A stretch of DNA of 64,000 nt from Mycobacterium heidelbergense (lineage in GTDB: Bacteria; Actinomycetota; Actinomycetes; Mycobacteriales; Mycobacteriaceae). Positions 57,706-64,000 of the stretch are shown piece by piece (position 1 is the first letter of the stretch; every line of letters begins with the position of its first letter). Both the position numbers and the translations under genes were made by a program. The stretch spans positions 868,001-932,000 of the forward strand of contig NZ_AP022615.1 of the NCBI RefSeq assembly GCF_010730745.1. Reading direction: 5' to 3'. The notes under the pieces are model-generated. The model saw nothing but the letters and a program-made list of their open reading frames with translations, made no database searches and was not told the DNA's origin.

Positions 57706-57807
57706 TGATGCTCTTTTGTAAAGCACGTGGCGGGGGCTGGCCCTGCCGAAGGCAATCGCGCGGACTTGTCGAAGAACATCGGCCGGCAACGGAGCTTGGT
57801 GGTCGTC

Positions 57808-57894
57808 GAGACTGCGGTGGGGGCGGCGCCCGAGGCGAAAAGCTCGCCGTGACCGCAGGCTCGATGCCACCAGCGCAGACTCGGCGTCAGCGGG
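57808..57894 (+). repeat. Long direct repeat, copy A
   Basis: Begins GAGACTGCGGTGG and ends near CAGCGGGG; matches 58199-58286 at most positions, with shared blocks CCCGAGGCGAAAAGC and GCAGGCTCGATGCCAC. The two copies are about 390 bases apart in the same orientation. Confidence 0.85.
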
Positions 57895-58198
57895 GTCTGG
57901 TCACAACGCCCGACGTTGACCGCCGTTGGGTCTTGGGCGTCTGCGGATCGGGACGAAATGAGCTGGTGTGCTGCGTCAGTGAGAGAGCGTGAACCGCCGG
58001 ACACGTCGTGGTGGTCACAGGTGTCACTCGCATCTCGGCTTCGGAGGCACCTACTTCTTTGCCCACCTAACAGCGACAAGCGCGGTGGACTGTCGCGCGG
58101 AGGTGGGCACATCGGCCTATGCCGGCCAGCCAGTGACCGATGTGACACCTGGGGATCGACGCGCGATCTTGGGCTCACCGCGCCCCGGCCGGGGCGCC

Positions 58199-58286
58199 GA
58201 GACTGCGGTGGTAGCGGCACCCGAGGCGAAAAGCCAGCCGTGGACGCAGGCTCGATGCCACTAGCGCAGGCTCGGCGCCAGCGGCG
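58199..58286 (+). repeat. Long direct repeat, copy B
   Basis: Second copy of the 57808-57894 repeat, differing by scattered substitutions and one-base indels, which suggests an old duplication. Confidence 0.85.
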
Positions 58287-58381
58287 TCGAGCGTGCACCT
58301 GCGGCGTTTGAGTGTGAACTGACGGCGTTGAGTGTGCGGCCAGGGCGCTAATCCGGCCGTTTTCCCGCCCAGGATTCACTG

Positions 58382-58500
58382 CGAAAGCCGTAGGCGCACA
58401 ACGAAAGCCGTAGGCGCACACTCGATGTCCTGGGCATCGAGCCGCGCACTCGATGCCGCAGGCGCACACTCGATGTCCTGGACGTCGAGGACGCCCAGCA
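58382..58500. repeat. Short interleaved repeats at the 3' side of the permease gene
   Basis: CGAAAGCCGTAGGCGCACA occurs twice in tandem (58382-58420), followed by three CACTCGATG(T/C)C units, two of them with CTGG. The palindromic pair GATGTCCTGGGCATCGAG adds local hairpins. It lies between the spacer and the permease stop codon at 58519. Confidence 0.8.
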
Positions 58501-58518
58501 CACCGAAAGCCGCAAGCC

Positions 58519-60027
58519 CTACGCCGCCGCGGTGGTCGCGTCGGGGTCGGGTTCGTTGGGCGACCCGGCCTCCCGGCGGCCCTGCACCGAATGCCGGTAG
58601 CCGTATCCGGCGTAGATCGCGGTCCCCACCACCAACCAGACGCCGAACCGAACCCAGGTCAGCGCGGTCAGATTCAGCATCAGCCACACGCACGCGCAGA
58701 TCGAGGCGATCGGCAGCACGGGCACCCACGGCGCCCGGAATCCCCGCTCCAGGTCCGGGCGAGTCCGACGCAGCACCATGACGCCGGCGGACACCAGGAC
58801 GAACGCGAACAGCGTTCCGACGTTGACCATCTCCTCGAGCTTGGCGATCGGAAAGACGAACGCGGTCGCGCCCACCACCAGCGCCACCAGGGCGGTGATC
58901 CGCACGGGGGTCCCGCGCGGGCCGGTCTTGGCCAGCGACCGCGGCAGCAGCCCGTCGCGCGCCATCGCGAACAACACCCGGCACTGCCCGAGCATCAGCA
59001 CCATCACCACGGTGGTCAGCCCCGCCAGCGCCCCGATGGCGATGATTTTGCTGGCCCAGTGAATCCCGTTGGCCGTGAAGGCCGTGGCCAGGTTCGCCGG
59101 CTTGCCGCCGGGGGTGGTCTTGAGCTCGGTGTAGGGAACCATGCCGGACAGCACGACGGCGACGGCGACGTAGAGCAGGGTGACGATTGCCAGCGACACC
59201 AGGATCCCCCTCGGGACGTCGCGCTGGGGCCGCTTGGTTTCCTCGGCCATGGTCGCGACGATGTCGAATCCGATGAACGCGAAGAACACGATCGACGCCC
59301 CCGCCAGCACCCCGTACCAGCCGTAGTGGCTGCCGTGCGCCCCGGTCAGCAGCGACAGCACCGACTGGTTGATGCCCGAGGCCTCATGCCCGGCCTCCGG
59401 CTTCGGAATGAACGGCGAATAGTTGGAGCCCTTGATATAGAAGGCGCCGACGACCACGACCAGCGCCACCACCGACACCTTGATGGCCGTGATCGCCGCG
59501 GAAAACCTCGACGACAGTTTGGTTCCCAGGGCGATCAGGGTCGCCACCAGCGCGACGATCAGCAGCGCGCCCCAGTCGAGCTCGGCCGACGCGAATTCGA
59601 CTGTGCCACCGGCGAATCCGAACACCGATCCCAGGTAGCTCGACCAGCCCTTGGATACGACGGCCGCGCCGATCGCCAACTCCAGCAGCAGGTTCCAGCC
59701 GATGATCCAGGCCAGGAACTCCCCGAAGGTGGCATAGGAGAACGTGTACGCGCTGCCGGCGACCGGCAGCGTCGAGGCGAACTCGGCGTAACACAACGCC
59801 GCCAGCGCGCAGGTGACCGCGGCGATGACGAACGAAATCCAGATGGCGGGGCCGGTGATGTCGCCGGCGGTGGACGCGGTCACCGTGAAGATGCCGGCGC
59901 CGATCACCACCGCGACGCCGAACACGACCAGGTCCCACCAGGTCAGCTCCTTGCGCAGCCGGGTCTCCGGCTCGTCGGTGTCGGCGATCGATTGTTCGAT
60001 CGACTTCGTGCGCCATCGATGCGCCAT
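58519..60027 (-). CDS. APC-superfamily amino-acid permease (cationic type)
   Basis: 502 residues with 12-14 transmembrane helices; Rv3253c type. The first helix contains VVIGAGIFTVTASTAG, the substrate-binding GAGIF motif, and FFAFIGFDIVATMAEETKRPQRDVPRGI is the signature loop of cationic amino-acid transporters. The tail is acidic and polar. ATG 60027. It stands alone between the repeat spacer and manA; the flavin-dependent gene that follows in M. tuberculosis (Rv3254) is absent here. Confidence 0.92.
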   Translation of the reverse strand: MAHRWRTKSIEQSIADTDEPETRLRKELTWWDLVVFGVAVVIGAGIFTVTASTAGDITGPAIWISFVIAAVTCALAALCYAEFASTLPVAGSAYTFSYATFGEFLAWIIGWNLLLELAIGAAVVSKGWSSYLGSVFGFAGGTVEFASAELDWGALLIVALVATLIALGTKLSSRFSAAITAIKVSVVALVVVVGAFYIKGSNYSPFIPKPEAGHEASGINQSVLSLLTGAHGSHYGWYGVLAGASIVFFAFIGFDIVATMAEETKRPQRDVPRGILVSLAIVTLLYVAVAVVLSGMVPYTELKTTPGGKPANLATAFTANGIHWASKIIAIGALAGLTTVVMVLMLGQCRVLFAMARDGLLPRSLAKTGPRGTPVRITALVALVVGATAFVFPIAKLEEMVNVGTLFAFVLVSAGVMVLRRTRPDLERGFRAPWVPVLPIASICACVWLMLNLTALTWVRFGVWLVVGTAIYAGYGYRHSVQGRREAGSPNEPDPDATTAAA

Positions 60028-60093
60028 TCACCCTCCCTTTCCCAACCCGCGGGACCCGTTGGGCCGCACAGCGCGAACGCCGGGACCGGGCCG

Positions 60094-61320
60094 TCACAGC
60101 CCCACGGTCGCCCTGAACAGCTTGGCGGGCTCGGCCGCGACCAGCCGGATCGGTCCGTCGTCGGCGGCCACCCAGGCGGCCATGCCGCGCTCCAGCGTGA
60201 GCGACCCGGACTTGGCGTGCACCGTCGTGCGACCCTCGGTGCACAGCAGGATCTGCGGGCCCTCGTGGCCGCACGACGCGTCGACCTCGTGGCCGAGGTA
60301 GTCACCGTCGAGCGTGAGCAGCGCGACCGCGAACTCGTCGGTCGGCGTCTCGTACACACGTCCGAACCCCTCGCGGCGGACGTGGGGCCGCAGCTGCGCC
60401 TCGGTGGTGGGCGCGAAGTCGAGCACCCGCAGCAGCTCGGGCACGTCGACGTGCTTGGGGGTGAGGCCGCCGCGTAACACGTTGTCGGAGTTGGCCATCA
60501 CCTCCACCGCAAAGCCACGCAGGTAGGTGTGCAGGTTGCCGGCCGACACGAAGATCGCCTCGCCCGGGGCCAAGCTGATGCGGTTGAGCAACAACGCCGC
60601 CAGCACCCCGGCGTCGCCGGGATAGCGCTCGCCGAGTTCCAACACCGTCTTGGCCTCAGCCGCGAATTCCGTTGCCCCGGAGGTGATGTAGTGGATGGCA
60701 CCGTCCAGCACGGCGGGCACCAGCACGTCGATGTCGGGCTGGGGCGCGGTGATCCAGGTGGTGAACAGCGCCCGCAGGCCGTCGGCGTCGGACTGGTCGT
60801 TCAGCAGATCGATGTAGGGGTCGAGGTCGGAGACCGCCAGCGCCCGCAGCAGCTCGATGGTCCGGGGCGCCTGACGAAAACCCGCCAGCGCCTCGAACGA
60901 CGCCAGCGCCACCAACAACTCCGGCTTGTGCGACGTGTCGCGGTAGTTGCGGACCGGCGAGTTCACCGGGATGCCCAGCCGCTCCTCGCGCAGGTAGCCC
61001 TCGACGGCCTGCTCGGCGCTGGGGTGGGCCTGCAGCGACAGCGGCTCGTCGGCGGCCAGCACCTTGACCAGGAACGGCAGCACATCCCCGAACCGGGCGC
61101 GCGACCCGGGGCCCAGCTGCCCCTCGGGATCGGCGGTCACCGCGTCCAGCAGCGAGACTTCGCCGTCGTCCGTCTCCAGCCAGGCCGGGTCGGCGGGGTG
61201 CGCGCCGAACCACAGCTCGGCCTCGGGGTGGGCCGCGGGAACCGCGCGCCCGGTGAATTCGGCGATGGCGGTGCGCGATCCCCAGGCGTACGTCCGCAAG
61301 GCCCCGCGAAGCAGTTCCAC
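60094..61320 (-). CDS. manA: Mannose-6-phosphate isomerase
   Basis: Type I phosphomannose isomerase linking fructose-6-P to mannose-6-P for GDP-mannose, PIM, LAM and mannosylated glycans. 408 residues from GTG 61320, equal to Rv3255c. SLQAHPSAEQA and HKPELLVAL hold zinc ligands, and the loop VEVMANSDNVLRGGLTPKHVDVPEL is the family signature. It lies 8 bases after the SIS gene, in one operon with manB. Confidence 0.95.
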   Translation of the reverse strand: MELLRGALRTYAWGSRTAIAEFTGRAVPAAHPEAELWFGAHPADPAWLETDDGEVSLLDAVTADPEGQLGPGSRARFGDVLPFLVKVLAADEPLSLQAHPSAEQAVEGYLREERLGIPVNSPVRNYRDTSHKPELLVALASFEALAGFRQAPRTIELLRALAVSDLDPYIDLLNDQSDADGLRALFTTWITAPQPDIDVLVPAVLDGAIHYITSGATEFAAEAKTVLELGERYPGDAGVLAALLLNRISLAPGEAIFVSAGNLHTYLRGFAVEVMANSDNVLRGGLTPKHVDVPELLRVLDFAPTTEAQLRPHVRREGFGRVYETPTDEFAVALLTLDGDYLGHEVDASCGHEGPQILLCTEGRTTVHAKSGSLTLERGMAAWVAADDGPIRLVAAEPAKLFRATVGL

Positions 61321-61328
61321 TTGTCTAT

Positions 61329-62429
61329 CTATCCCCGCACCAGTCGCATGTAAACCGCGGCCATCTCCAGCCGAACGGCCAATACTGCCAGTTGCTGTTC
61401 GGCGCGCCCGGCACCCCCCAACGCCGGCGCAACCGTGGAGCCGGCCGAGCCGCCGGGGCCGTCGGGCACGTCCTCGGCGGCGAGCAGGTACACGTCGTCG
61501 AGCCCGGCGGTCCGGGCGGCCACCACCGTCTGCTCGGCGGCCAACGTCAGGGTCAGCACCCGAAGCCGGTCGGGCAGCGGCCCATCGATCTCTTCGTCGT
61601 GGAAGAGGGCGTCCGCCGACGAATCGGCCCGTCCCGGACCCGCCGCCCGCAGCGCCGCCACCGCGTCCGCCAGCCCGGCGGCGGCGACCACCTCGTGCGC
61701 CAGCCGCAGCAGGACCGAACTGCCGTGCCGGGCCAGCGCCAGCGTCGCGACGCCGTCGCCGGCCAGCGTCACCCGGCGACCGGCCAGGCGTGCGGCGATC
61801 GTCTTGGCGGGATTGGTGAACAGCTGGCGCCCGGCGCTGTTGCGCAGCGCCTCGGCGTCCAGCTCGTCGGCGAGCAGCCCCAGATCGACGCTCGACCCGG
61901 GGTCGACGGCGCGCAGGGCGGCCAGCCCGGCCGCCAGGTAGCGGCACAGCCCGAACTCGTCGGGAACCCACACCCGCGGCGCCAGAACCGCGACGCGGCC
62001 GGCCGTGGAATCGCGCAGCGGGCCCTCGTACGGCGCCACCACCAGCACCCGCGCGCCCCGGCGCACCCCGATCGCGGCGGCGCTGACCAGCGCCGGATCG
62101 CCGGGGTCGTCGCCCGCGACGATCAGCACGTCAAGCGGGCCGACCCACGGCGGCGCCTCCTCGGCGAGCGCGATCGGCTCGGAGGCCGCCCCGCCCAGCG
62201 TCGCGGCCAGGATCACCCCGGCGGTCTGGGCGGTCCCCCGCCCGGCCACCCAGATCACGCTGCGTGGCCGGTCGTGGGCCCGCAGCGAGTCCAGTTCGCC
62301 CTCGGCGGCCGCCGCGGCGATCGCGCGCACCTGCGCGCCCGCCGACGACGCGGCGCGCAGCAGGCCGTCCCGGTCGGCGGCGAGCAGCCCGTCGGCGTCT
62401 TCCAGATCGATCAGCCGGGTGGGGTTCAC
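61329..62429 (-). CDS. SIS-domain phosphosugar-binding protein (TobH-like)
   Basis: 366 residues from GTG 62429, Rv3256c type. SIS-like elements SVIWVAGRGTAQTAGVIL and LDVLIVAGDDPGDPALVSAA form the N-terminal half; the C-terminal half has TLTLAAEQTVVAARTAGLDDVYLL and resembles a second isomerase-like domain. GTG overlaps the manB stop by 4 bases. Placement between manB and manA argues for a role in mannose phosphate metabolism, but the catalytic residues of a true isomerase are not evident to me. Confidence 0.85.
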   Translation of the reverse strand: MNPTRLIDLEDADGLLAADRDGLLRAASSAGAQVRAIAAAAAEGELDSLRAHDRPRSVIWVAGRGTAQTAGVILAATLGGAASEPIALAEEAPPWVGPLDVLIVAGDDPGDPALVSAAAIGVRRGARVLVVAPYEGPLRDSTAGRVAVLAPRVWVPDEFGLCRYLAAGLAALRAVDPGSSVDLGLLADELDAEALRNSAGRQLFTNPAKTIAARLAGRRVTLAGDGVATLALARHGSSVLLRLAHEVVAAAGLADAVAALRAAGPGRADSSADALFHDEEIDGPLPDRLRVLTLTLAAEQTVVAARTAGLDDVYLLAAEDVPDGPGGSAGSTVAPALGGAGRAEQQLAVLAVRLEMAAVYMRLVRG

Positions 62430-63823
62430 GGGGCGGCCCCCTCGCGCGCCCGGTGGGCGGCGATCTCGGCGCTGACCTGTGCCACCACCGCGTCGACGTC
62501 CTCGGTGGTGCGGCCCTCCACGTTGAGCCGCAGCAGCGGCTCGGTGTTGGAGCTGCGCAGGTTGAACCAGCTGCCGTCGCCCAAATCGACGGTCACCCCG
62601 TCCAGGTGGTCGACGGACTGGATCCGGGCGCCGAACGACTCCAACACCGCGTCCACGCAGCACGACGCGTCGTCCACCGTGAAGTTGATCTCGCCGGACG
62701 ATTCGTAGCGGCGGTAGTCGGCGGTCAGCTCCGACAGGGGCCGTTGCTGCTCGCCGAGGGCGGCCAGCACGTACAGCGCCGCCAGCATCCCGGAGTCGGC
62801 GCCCCAGAAGTCGCGGAAGTAGTAGTGCGCCGAATGTTCCCCGCCGAAGATCGCGCCGGTGTCGGCCATCATCGCCTTGATATAGGAGTGCCCCACCCGG
62901 GAGCGCAGCGGGGTGCCGCCGCGCTCGGTGATCAGCTCGGGCACCGCGCGCGACGTGATCACGTTGTGGATGACCGCGGCGCCGATCTCGCGGCCCAGCT
63001 CGCGGGCGGCCACCAGGCCGGTCACCGTCGACGGCGCCACGGGCCGCCCGCGTTCGTCGACCACGAAGCACCGGTCGGCGTCCCCGTCGAAGGCCAGGCC
63101 GATATCGGCGCCGGTGTCGCGCACATAGGCCTGCAGGTCCACCAGGTTCGCCGGGTCGAGCGGGTTGGCCTCGTGGTTGGGGAAGGAGCCGTCGAGCTCG
63201 AAGTACAACGGCAGCAAGGTGATCGAGTCGATCGCGCCGAGCACCGCGGGCGCGGTGAGGCCGGCCATGCCGTTGCCGGCGTCGACGGCCACCCGCAGGG
63301 GACGCAGCCCGGAGGTGTCCACCAGCGAGCGCAGGAACGCGCCGTAGTCGGCCAGCACGTCGCGATCGGAGATGGTTCCGGGCGGCCCGTCATACGTTGC
63401 GACGCCGGCGATCACGTCGTCGCCGATGACGCCCAGGCCGGTGTCGGCGCCGACGGGTTTCGCGCCGGCCCGGCACAGCTTGATGCCGTTGTAGGCCGAC
63501 GGGTTGTGGCTCGCGGTGAACATCGCGCCGGGGCAGTCCAGCGACCCCGACGCGAAGTAGAGCTGGTCGGTGGACGACAACCCGATCCGCACCACGTCCA
63601 GGCCCTGGCCGGTCACCCCGGCCGCGAACGCGGCGGCCAGCGCCGGCGAGCTGTCCCGCATGTCGTGGCCGAGCACCACCTGACGCGCGCCCTCGGCGCG
63701 CATCAGCCTGGCGAACGCGGCGCCCAGGTCCGCGACCAGCGGCTCGTCGAGCTCTTCACCGACCAGCCCGCGCACGTCGTACGCCTTGACGACACGGCGG
63801 ACAGTCGCGGCGGGCCGAGACAT
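62426..63823 (-). CDS. manB: Phosphomannomutase/phosphoglucomutase
   Basis: Interconverts mannose-6-P and mannose-1-P; 465 residues, same as Rv3257c. The phosphoserine loop TASHNPSAYNGIK, metal loop DGDADRCF, sugar-binding GGEHSAHYYFRDF and phosphate-binding RSSNTEPLLRLN occur in order. ATG 63823 with AGGAGG seven bases upstream. First gene of the manB-SIS-manA operon. Confidence 0.95.
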   Translation of the reverse strand: MSRPAATVRRVVKAYDVRGLVGEELDEPLVADLGAAFARLMRAEGARQVVLGHDMRDSSPALAAAFAAGVTGQGLDVVRIGLSSTDQLYFASGSLDCPGAMFTASHNPSAYNGIKLCRAGAKPVGADTGLGVIGDDVIAGVATYDGPPGTISDRDVLADYGAFLRSLVDTSGLRPLRVAVDAGNGMAGLTAPAVLGAIDSITLLPLYFELDGSFPNHEANPLDPANLVDLQAYVRDTGADIGLAFDGDADRCFVVDERGRPVAPSTVTGLVAARELGREIGAAVIHNVITSRAVPELITERGGTPLRSRVGHSYIKAMMADTGAIFGGEHSAHYYFRDFWGADSGMLAALYVLAALGEQQRPLSELTADYRRYESSGEINFTVDDASCCVDAVLESFGARIQSVDHLDGVTVDLGDGSWFNLRSSNTEPLLRLNVEGRTTEDVDAVVAQVSAEIAAHRAREGAAP

Positions 63824-63936
63824 GCGGGGGCCTCCTGACACCATGGATTGCTTCGCCTCTTGGGCGCCAGCCTATCGGCCCGGGGAACCGCACCGGCCGC
63901 GACGGTGCGCGGAACTTCGGGGCGCGTGAGCCGCCG

Positions 63937-64000
63937 CTAGTCACTCGGGTCGGGCAGCACCCGCAGATGTCCGCGGCGGCGCCCCGAACGCTGCTCGGCC
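63937..64000 (-). CDS. 3' end of a DUF3499-type gene (partial)
   Basis: Only the last 20 codons and the TAG stop are present. They read AEQRSGRRRGHLRVLPDPSD, the C-terminus typical of the small DUF3499 protein encoded next to manB (Rv3258c position). A 113-base gap separates it from manB. The rest lies beyond the right edge. Confidence 0.8.
   Translation of the reverse strand, partial: AEQRSGRRRGHLRVLPDPSD

Larger units (their letters stand above)
57706..58518. other. Repeat-filled spacer without genes
   Basis: About 810 bases between the alkB promoter and the 3' end of the permease gene. It holds two direct repeats of about 88 bases (57808-57894 and 58199-58286), a run of short CGAAAGCCGTAGGCGCACA-type repeats (58382-58500) and no supported coding sequence. 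Frames open on both strands because of GC bias but lack ribosome-binding sites and family resemblance. Confidence 0.6.

Overview
The window is chromosomal DNA of a slow-growing Mycobacterium, closest in character to the M. avium complex. The evidence is very high GC, near-unbroken gene-order agreement with the M. tuberculosis Rv3201c-Rv3258c segment (recognised from memory, not by a search), mycobacterial signature genes (whiB1, sigH-rshA, mtrAB-lpqB, desA3, an alkB-rubredoxin operon, secA1) and GC-rich palindromic intergenic repeats. No rRNA, tRNA, CRISPR array or intact insertion sequence was seen.

Layout. 1-4675 (-): the AdnAB helicase-nuclease for double-strand break processing; adnB runs off the left edge. 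4776-12275: a small very acidic protein, LipV-type hydrolase, alkyltransferase-like DNA repair protein, TIGR02569 kinase-fold protein, MoeZ, DUF3152 protease-like protein, TetR regulator, DUF3107 protein, an MmpS-like protein and a ferritin-like protein. 12545-20064: DEAD-box helicase RhlE, a membrane-anchored beta-propeller, an orphan ParA/Soj ATPase, then the translationally coupled gpm2-entC-GNAT set, a membrane protein and a lipid kinase. 20148-23771: a signalling block with whiB1 and its CRP-type site, PdtaS kinase, biotinylated TB7.3, the 24-residue ribosomal protein bL37, RshA and SigH.

23947-28576: a short-chain dehydrogenase, then an accessory patch (HdeD-like membrane protein, FAD oxidoreductase, 13E12/DUF222 HNH protein). 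28593-38097: HMCES/SRAP protein, aroA, rsgA, a conserved hypothetical, the DesA3 desaturase with its reductase, PPK2 and an uninterrupted Tgs3-type acyltransferase with an altered catalytic motif. 38308-50917: an Rv3235-family protein, an antiporter with its TrkA-C partner, an MddA-like methyltransferase, secA1, hpf, comF, the mtrA-mtrB-lpqB operon and tmk.

50973-53779 is the clearest accessory insertion, lying between tmk and sahH: a RES/Xre toxin-antitoxin pair with an unusually long antitoxin, about 1.2 kb without a recognisable gene, and a mazE antitoxin beside a mazF remnant with an internal deletion. 53795-64000 returns to the core: sahH, the alkB-rubA-rubB-TetR alkane hydroxylase operon with a palindromic operator candidate, a repeat-filled spacer, an amino-acid permease, the manA-SIS-manB mannose phosphate cluster and the 3' end of a DUF3499 gene.

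Genes work together in tightly overlapped operons (many 4-base ATGA/GTGA overlaps). Convergent gene ends are often marked by perfect 10-22 bp inverted repeats that look like terminators but belong to dispersed repeat families. I saw no wholly new multi-gene system. The best candidates for something undescribed are the RES/Xre pair with its extended antitoxin, the gene-end palindromes, the Tgs3 homologue with an HQxxxNG motif, and the acidic mini-protein divergent from adnAB.
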